64,000 nt of DNA from Azolla caroliniana (taxonomy: Eukaryota > Polypodiophyta), in assembly GCA_043228905.1 (NCBI GenBank), contig JBHGNT010000013.1:2852001-2916000 (forward strand), given 5' to 3'. The notes under the pieces are model-generated. The model searched no databases. It had not been told where the DNA came from and saw only the letters and a list, made by a program, of their open reading frames with translations. Both the position numbers and the translations under genes were made by a program. Shown one piece after another: positions 11,156 to 21,249 of this stretch (positions are counted from its first letter, which is position 1; each line of letters begins with the position of its first letter).

Positions 11156-11218
11156 CATCCATCTATGTATTATTGTATTGTATAAATTTCAACTTATTAC
11201 CTTCTATGTTAATCACTA

Positions 11219-11246
11219 GAACTTTCAAGAAACTTCTAGAGAATTC
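11219..11246 (+). promoter_or_regulatory. heat-shock-element array in gypsy-1 LTR
   Basis: Alternating GAA and TTC blocks on a strict 5-bp period: GAA, TTC, GAA, TTC, GAg, TTC. Five of six blocks are perfect. Three contiguous blocks are the usual minimum for heat-shock factor binding. The array begins 141 bp from the LTR start; the corresponding gypsy-2 array begins at 145 bp. Confidence 0.7.
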
Positions 11247-11284
11247 ATCTTCATGCATTCTCTAGATGTTTCCTAGCTTTCGAC

Positions 11285-11646
11285 TTAGACATAACGCGTA
11301 CATCAAAGGATCAAGGTGCGGATGCCACAAGCTTTGGCCATCATCTGCTTGAAGTTGGAAGCTGACACCAGATGATCATATATAATGGCTTAGCCAAGTG
11401 GCCGGGCTTGGAAGCGCTCACATGTTTCCCACATGGAGGGGAAATCACAGTTGATTACCTAATAGGATGCCCTGAAGCTACCCACATGGTTAACTCCTTC
11501 CGGGTGGCCCCATGCCCCATTGGTGCAGACCATAGCTTCCTATACTTTGAGCTAAAATGCAACACCTCCCATGCCACCAACTCTAGTCAACCAAACCATC
11601 ACACCATAATACATTTCCCACATGAGCTCGCTGACATCTACTCTTG
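11285..11646 (+). pseudogene. LINE-A endonuclease remnant
   Basis: The frame reads RTSKDQ, SFGHHLLEV, a stop, then MIIYNGLAKWPG and VDYLIGCPEA, ending in the endonuclease motif ADHSFLYFEL (the SDH-type catalytic end). It stops at 11646. The upstream catalytic Asn and Glu motifs of this fold are missing. Confidence 0.65.
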
Positions 11647-11823
11647 ACATGTTCAAGCCCATCTCTCCTCTTTTGATTCTTCCTTGCCTTTAGAGAACCT
11701 CACTACAGAACTCGCACACACCCTTCACTCAACAGAAATTAGTAGCTTCCCATACACAAAACACTCCAATCATAGTAGAATAAGGTCTATGCCCTAGAAC
11801 AAGTGGTAGGACGAGGATTGTAA

Positions 11824-12916
11824 GTGTCGCGACTTAGTGGTACTATTTCCTCAATACAGGCTCGAAAAGAGATGTGCAAGATGACACGTCGTAAAAGACA
11901 AGCTTGGGAAGCATCCCAATATTGGGAACTCTACCATATGCTCATGAGTAGGGATTGTGCCCTTGCATGGAAGAGACTCCGGGAACCGCAACCACAAACA
12001 CCCATCGAGGATCCCAATATTTGGCAGACATATATTGAGAGACTCTACCATGTCCTGAACCAACCACCCATCCCAATGCCTTCCACACCCCCACCTAACA
12101 TGGGGACACTTTTCACGACCTCTAGGGTCATGAAGGTCATAAAAAAAATTACAACATAGGAAATCCATGGACCGCACAGGATTGCGAACCGAGCACATCA
12201 TATATGCTCAAGAGTGTCTAGGCCCCTTTCTCACTCTAATCTTGAACCGCGCCCTCGCTGAGGGTTTTCCACCACAATGGACCATGAACCCGGTGGTCCC
12301 TATACATAAAGGAGGGGACCCAATAGACCGAAATACATATAGGACCATTATGATAGGTCATACACTCGCTAAACTATATGGTGTGGTAATGGAAGCGGAA
12401 CTCAACGATTATATGGAAACATTATGTCTTCGAGCACCTCAGCAGGCTAGCTTTGGACAAGCCTTCTCCACTATTGACCATATCTTCACACTTAGGTGCT
12501 TAATTGACCATACGAAGGCTCGTAAGAAGAAACTATATTGTTGCTTTGTGGACTTCCACAAAGCCAAGTTTGACAAAGTTCCTAGAGAGAAGTTGTTTGA
12601 TATACTTAAGAGCTTGGAAATACCAAATGACATGATTTGGGCCATTTATGCCCTATATTAGCAAGTCTCTGGGTGCATAAGATACCCAGGTGGCCTATCT
12701 GATTGTTTCGCTAACACCATTGGTGTAAAACAGGGTTGCCCCCTATCACCGACTCTTTTTGGGATCTACATTGATGAGATCATTGATTCTATTGCTCGTA
12801 AGGAAGACAAGGGAGTAGCTATTGGGGATACGCAATTTAGTCTCTTACTCTACGCAGACGACATTGTCTGCTCTCGGAGTCAGAACACGACCTACAAAAT
12901 CATCTTAATGCCCTAG
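11824..12916 (+). pseudogene. LINE-A reverse transcriptase remnant
   Basis: A connector (11824-12159) is followed by the RT. It has ILNRALAEGFPPQW, VPIHKGGDPIDRNTYR, LYCCFVDFHKAKFDKVPRE (12167-12661), then after a stop GVKQGCPLSPTLFGIYIDE and the catalytic LYADD box near 12848. Stops and frame changes separate the motifs. Confidence 0.82.
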
Positions 12917-12945
12917 ATGACTTTTGTACGCAACGAGGACTGGTA

Positions 12946-14301
12946 GTGAATCTAGCGAAAACTAAAGTCTTTATCTTTCATACATCGTCCCAAGTTAGGA
13001 GTAAATGTCACCTAATCCTCTCTCATAAACTAGTTGAGGTAGTTGGATCATATGTATACTTGGGAGTTACTTTTAGTGCTCGCTCAGGTAAATTGTCGAT
13101 GACCCAGGTAGCCAAAGATAGGCTAACGAGAGGGTATGCATCCCTCTCACTCTTAGAGAGACAATGCCACCAAGCATACTTTCAAGAGCCACGGACTAAG
13201 GCATGGCTCTTCGACTCATTAGTAACCCCTTCCCTCATGTGTGTATCAGTAGTATGGGCCCCATGTCTACCATCTTTCATGTGGACGCAATTAGAGAGAC
13301 CTCTGGTGATGATGTTCCGAAGCAAATCGACAGTACCACATGACATTATTAGAGCAAAGTTCAGTCTGCCCCCGATGTTAGTAGAAGCATTGTTTCAAGT
13401 GGTAGTTTTTATTCATCGGATACATAGCCAACCACAAGATAGGATATCATGTCGAGCCTTTGAGGCATCTCGATCCCTACATGCATCTGGAGACACTAGC
13501 TCTTGGTGTAGCACTGTGGTGGGTTGGTTACTTGCAAACGGCATATACATTAATAACCTACCCCCCCTTAAGTACAACCATGGTACTGACCAAACTCTAA
13601 TATCTCATGAAGACCGTAATAAAGTGATACACCAAGAAATGTGGCAAATTTACACTCGATATAAATGGATCACCCCACGAGAGTCAATCCCATCTAAAAT
13701 GTTGTACTATAAGGAACACTTCTTGCACTTGTCTTAGTTAAGTTTTATTACATGACCAAGATATCTAGATACATTCTTATCAAATGCACTAAGGGTGGCC
13801 ATTGGACAACTTAGGATATCATCTCACCAACTTGAGATTGAGAATGCCCGGGCTAATAGAGTCCCTAGGGAGGAAAGACTATGTAGGTTGTGCCACATAG
13901 AGATAGAGAATGACTATCACTTCACATGCAAGTGCCCAACTTATGCCGACATACAAGTGGAATACCAAGACATATTACGACCCTCTCCCACCCTCTCCAA
14001 ACTATTAGATACCCCGGATGTAAAGAGACTAGGTAGGTATATCCTAGAGCTAAAACAACATAGGGAGAATAAATTACAAAGTATTAACCATAACCCTTTT
14101 ACTATTCATCAACTTGTTACTAGTGTAATTTTTCAAGAACAAGGGGAGACGATGAATGTGGATACACTTACGCCGCTCGGCCTCTCTCTTGAGGAAGCTG
14201 AAACGCAACGAACAACAAAACGCCCTCGGATGTTAGGCTTCAAAACAAGTCGACACGGAGTAGAAAGGATTAAGAAGATAAGGGAACGTGAGCTACGTTG
14301 A
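12946..14301 (+). pseudogene. LINE-A C-terminal region with zinc-binding motif
   Basis: Two open segments, 12946-13737 (starting NLAKTKVFIF, the post-YADD thumb region, with VTFSARSGKLS) and 13795-14301, belong to the same protein. The second has CRLCHIEIENDYHFTCKC, a Cys/His cluster typical of LINE ORF ends. It ends at TGA 14299-14301. Confidence 0.7.
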
Positions 14302-14568
14302 CTAGAAACTATGGTTGGGGTACCTTTTACATTTGGTCCATGGACCACATCCACATCGATATCCTTTGACCTCCCGCTTCTCTTCGAGAGACTAGTATAA
14401 CATCATTTTCATTGTAGAACATGTTTGTTATTTTATTTTACTAGCACTATTTAGCTTAAAACTCTATTTTTATTTTTATGTTTTACTTTCGATGAATGGG
14501 TAAATATCCCATTTTTTGTTGTAAACCATTTGTCTCATGCGCCAATTTTGGCCTGAGAAGAGATTAAT

Positions 14569-14571
14569 ATA

Positions 14572-14636
<65 letters not shown>
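14569..14636. repeat. (CT)n microsatellite
   Basis: A run of about 32 CT units lies between the end of LINE-A and the start of LINE-B. It may be the expanded tail of LINE-A. Confidence 0.95.
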
Positions 14637-14640
<4 letters not shown>

Positions 14641-16293
14641 GTATTAATGGAGGAAAGTCGCCTTAGAGGTAAAGGTTTATATTGTTGCTTTGTAGACTTC
14701 AAGAAAGCTTTTGATATGGTACCTCGTGAACATATTTGGAGGCGAATGGAAGAACTTGAGCTGCCAAATGAATATATGCTTACAATTTCCCCAATTTATG
14801 AGAAGGTTATATGTTGTGTGTGTATGAGAGATAGACTTTTAGATTTTTTCATTAGCACTATTGGTGTGAAGCAAGGATACCCACTCTCACCAATACTATT
14901 TGGTCTATGCATTGATGAATTGGAAGAAACAGTTACCAAGTTTGCAAAGGAAGAATGTGTCGAAGAAATTGCCAATGGGAATGTTGTGATTATGCTTTTT
15001 CTATATGCGGATGATGTACTGCTTTCTACAAATACTTTAGGAGATGCACAAAAGCTTATGAAGGCAATTGAAAAAAATTGCATGCATACTAAATTAAGTG
15101 TCAATAAAAACAAAGAGTATACTTGTGAAGAGCCAAAAAAGAGATAAACCGTGCATTATCTACAACAATGAGCCACTTTAATTTGTGGAAAGCTTCAAAT
15201 ATCTTGCCCTTGAAGTTCCTTCAAATCCTAGATGGAATGAATGTGCTACACGCTGCTTAAAGGTGGGTAAGCGAGCATATTATGCATTTGAGAACACATG
15301 CAATCTTGGAGATATTAAGTGTTGGGTCCTCAAGAAATATCTTTTTGACACTTTGGTGACCCCGGTTCTTCTCTATGGGGTGGAAGTATGGGGCGGTAGA
15401 ATTCCTAAATCTACGTGGAAAGAGTTTGAAAATGTCCAAAAACATTTTCGTACAAAGTTCCTACAAGTTAACTAACAAACGCCCTACACCCTCCTCCTCC
15501 TTGAGATGGGATCGCTTCCCATTGAGATCATGGCCATGGAAAGGGTTGTTGAATACATGCTTAAAGTTCAAAAAATCCCCTCACATCGTCTTCCTAGAAT
15601 TGCATGGGAAGCAAGCAAAAAGATCCAAAAGACGCATAAAAGCAAAATGTTGTGTTCCGGTTGGATGCAAGATTTAGAAAAATGGTTTGGTAGATGGGAT
15701 GCAAGACACTTGCTTCATGATGCGTCACTAGATTCCTCTGTAAATGAGGCCTTTTTGCAACGCCAATGTGTCATGACATGAGACAAATGTGGTGGCTCAC
15801 GCTTCACACATTATACTACAAATGTTGCACCTAACTACAAAACCATATTCTTCGCGGAATGGGGAAGCCGTACACATCGATACATGTTAGAGCCCATCCC
15901 CATATCTGCCATTTGAACCATTGCTTCCACGTGACTTAGCTAACACGCATTGAGATGTGAGATGGGGCGTTGGGGCACAAGTGATGAGAGTGACCAACTA
16001 TGCACACTTTGCCCTAAACAAGTTCGAGAGTCTGAGTATCACACTTTGATACAATGCTCTGCCTTTGATCATATTCGACCATGCTTTTCACATCTCTTCG
16101 ATCGACCCCAATCCTTGCATGAATTTCTCTCACAACCACGATGTGCACTCTTGATTGCAACATTCATTGGTAAAGTTCTTGAACATCGAGAGTCGCCACT
16201 CACCTTCACACGTATCACGTGAAATGTAATATTTTTGGTCTCATAGGTCATATTGACCTCCGAAGACGATAATATAATCTATCTATCTATTCT
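14637..16293 (+). mobile_element. LINE-B: 5'-truncated LINE related to LINE-A
   Basis: It starts inside the reverse transcriptase and runs to a (TCTA)n-like tail at ~16270-16290. Recognisable parts are GLYCCFVDFKKAFDMVPREH, GVKQGYPLSPILFGLCIDE and FLYADDVLLSTN (14647-15147). A thumb-like region follows, with LVTPVLLYGVEVWG (15185-15475) and an overlapping open stretch (15506-15781). The C-terminal Cys cluster CTLCPKQVRESEYH is at 15950-16222. The frame is broken at least four times. Confidence 0.82.
14647..15147 (+). pseudogene. LINE-B reverse transcriptase fragment
   Basis: The open stretch holds the RT core from the VDFKKAFD motif (catalytic Asp) through YADD. It ends in a stop at 15145-15147. 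The downstream protein continues in another frame from ~15185. Confidence 0.8.
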
Positions 16294-16546
16294 CGGTGAA
16301 AACACACAATTATATTAATAAATGTGTGTAAAAAACACTACTTACAATAGGTGTGACAATTAACTACACTACATGAGTAGTGGAACATGTTGAATTGCCA
16401 ATAGGCAAGACGAACACTCCACCGACGAAAGAATTTCCACTTTCTCCAATAAAGAAAATTGCCATATTAGTACTCCCTTCAACTTTCGTAGATATGCTTT
16501 CACTCCATGCCTATCATGCATTTCAAAATGAAACCTATTAAAGGAG
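16294..16546. other. unassigned sequence left of copia-3
   Basis: AT-rich and non-coding in all frames. I recognise nothing in it. It ends at aggag, which may be the (one-mismatch) target duplication of copia-3. Confidence 0.4.
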
Positions 16547-16872
16547 TATAAAGAATCGAATATAATTTTGTGCAGCGAAAGAGATGTGTGTTGTGTGTGT
16601 GTTTGTGGAAAGAGGAGAGGAGAGAAGAGAAACACAAGATAGCTCTCTTCATTAACTCACTACAACGCCCACTTTCTCTCTAGAACCTTAGGGAATATGA
16701 AGACTCATTAGTCATGGGGAATATGGAACTCATTAGTTATGTGTCATAGAATATGATTATATGAAACATAGTTAATGTGTAGAGAATAGTGGCGACTTTT
16801 GACCTTTGAGTGCTCATAGATTCTCAAATGGTGTGTTCAGACACTAGACTAGGTTAAGCTTGATTCTCGACA
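16547..16872 (-). repeat. copia-3 3' LTR with ~150-bp deletion
   Basis: It matches 32112-32586 but lacks about 150 bp in the middle; acaagatag is joined directly to ctctcttcatt. The outer end reads tata where the other LTR has tgta. The inner end TGTCGAGAATC follows the polypurine tract (minus strand gcttgaggggg). Confidence 0.85.
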
Positions 16873-16885
16873 TGCCCCCTCAAGC

Positions 16886-19800
16886 TCAACTCAGGTCGGT
16901 TCCTTTCTGTTGATGTCTGTGTCGGTTAGTATCCGGTTCAGATAATATCTGGTTCTCTCTTGTACTCCCTCTCAAGTTTGGCAAGTTAGGGATCGTAACT
17001 CCAAGGTCTGACATGAATTGCCAAAGCTTGTAGGTTCCTAGGGCTTTGGTGAAGATGTCGGTTGTCTGAAGATTCGTGTTGATGTGTTGAAGGTCGACAT
17101 CTCCAACCTGAACGCGCTCTCGGATGAAGTGATAATGCACATCAATATGCTTCTTGTGTGTGTAGAACACCGGGTTCTAAGCCAGGTAAATACTGCTCAT
17201 GTTGTCGCAGTAAAGGGGAGTCAGATCCTTGATGGGAACACCCAGATCCTTCAAAATACTCTTGAGCCATACGGCTTTACATGCAGCGACAACCATGCCC
17301 CTCTATTTAGGCTCTAGGCTTGAAAGTGCAACAGTTGGCTGCTTCTTTCTACTCGAGGATATTGCTCCGCTGCCGAGGGAGAAAACAAATCCGGAGGTCG
17401 ATCGTTGGTCGGCTCTGTAGCCGGCCCTATTGGCATCTGTGTACCCTTGGAGTCGAGTTGGCATTGTCGTCTTGTAGAGGATGCCATAATGCATTGTGCC
17501 ACTCATGTTTTGTAATACTCTCTTAGCGCAATCCAAGTGAATATTATGTGGTTTTTGCATGAGTTGGCTAAGGAGGACGACCAGGTAGTTAAGGTCAAAT
17601 CGAGTGATCGTTAGATAGATGAGGCTCCCGATCAGTTGTTGATATTGAATCGGCTCGCACTCTTCTGTGCTAGAGTCGGCATCCAGTTTGAGGTTTCGAT
17701 CGAGAGGGATTGCCATAGATTTGCACTCAGTCATCCCGAACTTGTATAACAAGTTGACGATGTAGTGCCGTTGGGAGAACATAATGTTGGTGGGAGTCCG
17801 AAATACCTCAATGCCAAGGAAGTAATGGAGCTCCTTCATGGCCGTCATCTCGAATTTGCCGGAGAGAACGGACTTGACCTTCTTGATGTCGAGTAGATTT
17901 TCACCTCCAATGACCAAATCATCCACGTATAGGATGATGACAATCAGACTTCCAGAATCACTTCTTATGTAGAGGGAGTTGTTGGATTTCGACATTCTAA
18001 AGCCGATTCGATGAAGATATTGTGTTATCTTCGAATGCCAAGCACATTGTGTTTGCTTAAGGTTGTAGAGTGGCTTCTGTAATTGACAAATTGCTTTCGG
18101 ATGGGTGCTCAATTCGAAACCATGTGGTTGTACCATGTACGCCTCCTCTTCTAATTCGCCTTGAAGAAAAGTGTTCTTGACATCCATTTGATGGAGGTGC
18201 CACCCTTTCGCCGCTCCAAGTGCAATCGGTCCACATAGTCTTCATCTTTGCCATCGGGCAAAGGACTCTTCATAGTCGACTTCGGGTGTTTGTGTGTATC
18301 CTGTCACTACGAGTCCGGCCTTGTAGCAGTTGACAGAACCGTCAACATTATACTTCACTTTGTAAATCCACCTCTAGCCGATTGCCTTTTTGTGTGGTGA
18401 GTGGGGAACAAGATCCCATGTCTTGTTCTTGCATAGTGCTCGCATCTCCTCATTCATTGCTTCGACCCATCGTGGATCATTGGCTGCGTCGGAAAACTTT
18501 TCCGGTTCTCGAACTGTTGCCACCTTCATCATAAAGGCATAGTGATATGCCATATAGTCATTGTAGCCGAATCGGCTAACTGGATTCTTCTCTCGGGTGG
18601 AGCGACGTCATTTCTTATTTGCCGATGTGAGTGCTTTCTTAACTCCGGGTGACCTCATAAGAGGCACATCAAAGCTACTGAACTCACTGTCGAGTGAATG
18701 AGTCGATTTGTTGTTGTTGATTTGATCGTCTTCATATTCAGGCAATTTGGCCTTGCCTTTGTCCATTTTCAAACTTGGCCGATATGTGCTCTGGTCACTC
18801 GGGGGTTCTTGTGACCCATAGAGCCTAGTCGTGATCAAAATTTCTTCGAACATATGCCTCAGTTGATCTTCGATTTCTATCTCTTGGTTGGCCAAGTTCG
18901 GGTCGACTGGAAATGATTCGGGAGGAGTAAGCTTCAATTTGTACCATGATGCCGATTCGTCAAAGACGACATACCGACTTAATCAAACCTTTTGAGAGAT
19001 GTGGTCTAGTTGCTCGGGGGCTCTTCTGGCCCACAGAGCTTGGTCGTGATCGGACTTTCTTCGAAAATATGGCTCAGTTGATCGTCGATTTCTATCTCTT
19101 GGTTGGCCAAGTTTGGGTCGACTAGAAATGATTTGGGAGGAGTCAGGTCCGGTTCGTACCATGATGTTGATTCGTGAAAGACGACATCCCGAATTACACA
19201 AAACATTCAAGTTGAGGGGTTGAAGCACTTGTAACCCTTTTGCTCCAGTGAGTACCCTACGAGGATGCACTTCTCCGACTTGGGATCTAGCTTTTACCGC
19301 TTTTCGTCGGGAATGTGCACATATGCAAGTGAGCCGAATATCCTTACATGGGATATATCCGGCTTCTTCCCATAGTACTTCTTGTGAGGGGAAAGTTTGT
19401 GCACTCCAGATGTTGTGCACCTGTTCATGAGGTAGATGGTAGTATTTGTTGCATCGGCCCAATATGACTTCGGCATGTGGTTCTCGTTTAGCATGGCCCG
19501 TGCTACTTCGAGGATGTGCCGATTTTTGCATTCGGCCACTTCGTTCTATTGTGGTGTATGTTGAAATGAAAATTCTCACCTAATTCCTTCTTGTCGAAGG
19601 TATGTCGTGAATGCATCGGAGAAGTATTCCTTGCCTCCATCTAATCGAAGACATCGTACATGATGACCGGTTGTCTTTTCAACTTCATTTTTGAATTTTT
19701 GGAAGTGTCCAAACACTTCGCTCTTTTGCCGCATGGGCTAGTTCCATGTGTTCTTGGAGAAGTCGTCAATAATGGTCACATAATATCAGTATCTGCCGAA

Positions 19801-19908
19801 TGTAGCTGTCTGAGCTAGTCCCCATGCATCGGAATGAATTACATCGAGTAGGCCTTTGCTCACGTTCCTCTCTTTTGGGAATGGGTGCCAATCTTGCTTG
19901 TCGAATTG
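16886..19908 (-). pseudogene. copia-3 integrase to RNase H remnants
   Basis: From right to left: integrase motifs AECKNRHILEVARAM and SYWADATNTTIYLMNR (19294-19579); an acidic linker carried twice (see the 215-bp duplication); RT with [33 protein letters not shown], a KELHYFLGIEVFRT segment and RNase H ALSSLE (17303-18187); and the RNase H end KHIDVHYHFIRERV (16886-17170). There are several frame breaks. The protein end is followed by a first purine tract (gagaggga) and about 90 bp later by the real polypurine tract. Confidence 0.87.
18800..19205 (-). repeat. 215-bp direct duplication in the copia-3 IN-RT linker
   Basis: Two copies, about 18800-18990 and 19015-19205, both encode a variant of DPNLANQEIEIEDQL. 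A marker such as ggttggccaagtt recurs at 18886 and 19101, a shift of 215 bp. Copia-2 has only one copy at this place (around 7150-7230). Confidence 0.75.
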
Positions 19909-19913
19909 GCAGG

Positions 19914-20299
19914 TGTTGAGAGACAAGCTCAACATCGGCCGGATCGGCTGAAGAAGCCGAGGACCGGATCGGTTGGGACCGATCGGTTAGGCCGAGTGCG
20001 TAAACCGGGAGGTCGTTAGGAAAGATATTCCGTGAGGAATATATTTGGGAGTTAGTGTAGGAGCTCTTAATGAGCATTGAAGTACTGTCAGTACTTCAGT
20101 CAGTCCTTTTAGGACTTGAATAAAAGTGCTCACTAAGCACGTCTTATGTACAGACTGAGTATTATTGTTGAATATAGTTTTTTGTGTTTTCTCTCTCTGT
20201 CTCTCCCGCGTACACCGTGTAAGCCTAAGCTCTCCATTGAACCTGAGCTTCCTTCCTCTGTTCTGTCTTCATACCTACTTCCGCACGCTACTTTTTACA
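19914..20299 (+). repeat. copia-4 5' LTR
   Basis: It starts TGTTGAGAGACAAGCTCAACA, itself an inverted repeat, and ends at the PBS. A perfect 19-bp palindrome lies at 20079-20097 (gaagtactg/cagtacttc arms). The TATA region reads gaataaaag here but gtataaaag in the 3' LTR. Confidence 0.95.
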
Positions 20300-20312
20300 T
20301 GGTATCAAAGCG
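20300..20312 (+). other. copia-4 primer-binding site
   Basis: tggtatcaaagcg directly abuts the LTR. It is an initiator-Met-tRNA-type site with one change. Confidence 0.85.
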
Positions 20313-20371
20313 CGAGGGTTGAGAACCTCTCTGCAGCCGACACAGCTTGATGAAGAAGAACAAGAAGAACG

Positions 20372-21073
20372 ATGCATAGAGGCATGGCGAGCTCGCTTCC
20401 AACAGAGAAGCTCCACAGAACCAACTACGCGTCTTGGTCCTACAAGATGCAGCAGTACCTGCTCGGGCACGGCTACTGGAGTTATGTCGAAGGAGCTAAT
20501 GACGCGGCACCCGAATCGACGCACAGAGACTTCCCGTCGTGGGAGCAATCGGTGAGCAGGGTACTATACTGCTTCGCATCGTGTGTGGGCGAACAGCTAT
20601 TGAGCTATGTTCGGGATGCAAAGACGTGGAAGGGTGCGTGGGAAAATCTGAAGAAGATTTTCGCCGCGAGCACCACAGCCAGGAAGCTTCAACTCCGACA
20701 GGAGTTAAGCAACCTACGACAACGCGACTTGTCGTTGGCGGACTATACCTCGAAGATCAAGGATATCTGCGACTCCCTCGCCTCCATAGAGGTGAACATC
20801 GAGGAGAGCGAGATGGTCCAGATCTGTCTCGGAGGTTTGGCGTCGAAGTTCGGAGCGTTCCGAACAGTTGTGTGTACCCGGGAGAATACGCCGTCCTTTT
20901 TCGACTTACAGTCGATGCTCCTGGTAGAGGAGAACCACGCGGGTGCATCTACAAGCACGCACACCGACAGCAGAATGTTGTACACGGAGGGATATAGGCC
21001 CCGTGGACGTGGAGGACGAAGCGAGTCGGCACGCAATGGAGGCGGCCGACGAGATCAAGGAAGAAGGCACTGA
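20372..21073 (+). pseudogene. copia-4 Gag, truncated by a stop before the zinc knuckle
   Basis: The start at 20372 aligns with MNTQM/MNAQM starts in copia-2 and copia-3. The Gag core has KLHRTNYASWSYKMQQYLLG and KLQLRQELSNLRQRDLSLADY. TGA at 21071-21073 replaces a residue in a basic region, and the same frame then continues to a CCHC knuckle (C-W-Y-C...H...C, ~21160-21205). CGA to TGA would explain the stop. Confidence 0.88.
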
Positions 21074-21249
21074 AATGATGCCGACAGCAACTCCGGACCC
21101 TCCGGAAACCGGGGGAGTCGAAGCGATGAGAACCGGCAAGGGAAGTTCATTGCGGAGTGCTGGTACTGTGGAAAGAAAGGCCACAGGGAAAGTGAGTGCT
21201 GGAAGAAGCGCGCCGATTCGGAGAGAACTGGTTCCGCAGCGATCACAAT

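Larger units (their letters stand above)
10182..11275 (+). mobile_element. gypsy-1: 3' fragment of a Ty3/gypsy chromovirus
   Basis: Integrase, a chromodomain, a polypurine tract and the first ~195 bp of an LTR remain. The 5' part is interrupted by copia-2 and lies left of the window. The LTR appears truncated just after its heat-shock-element array, where LINE-A sequence begins. The layout of its LTR matches gypsy-2, which is in the same clade by integrase and chromodomain similarity. Confidence 0.85.
11078..11275 (+). repeat. gypsy-1 3' LTR, 5' part only
   Basis: It begins TGTCATAGAC after the purine-rich agagggaggataa. It aligns with the gypsy-2 LTR over the first ~170 bp, and the TATA box and the rest are missing. 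The right limit is approximate: by about 11285 the sequence reads as LINE-A endonuclease. Confidence 0.7.
11276..14571 (+). mobile_element. LINE-A: decayed non-LTR retrotransposon
   Basis: An apurinic-type endonuclease, a reverse transcriptase and a C-terminal zinc-knuckle-like segment occur in order on the + strand. A ~270-bp 3' region follows, ending in a (CT)n tract. The RT motifs resemble LINE-B next to it and differ from the L1 elements at 44-60 kb, so this is a separate LINE lineage that I cannot name confidently. It is 5'-incomplete, or its 5' end replaced the end of the gypsy-1 LTR. Confidence 0.8.
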
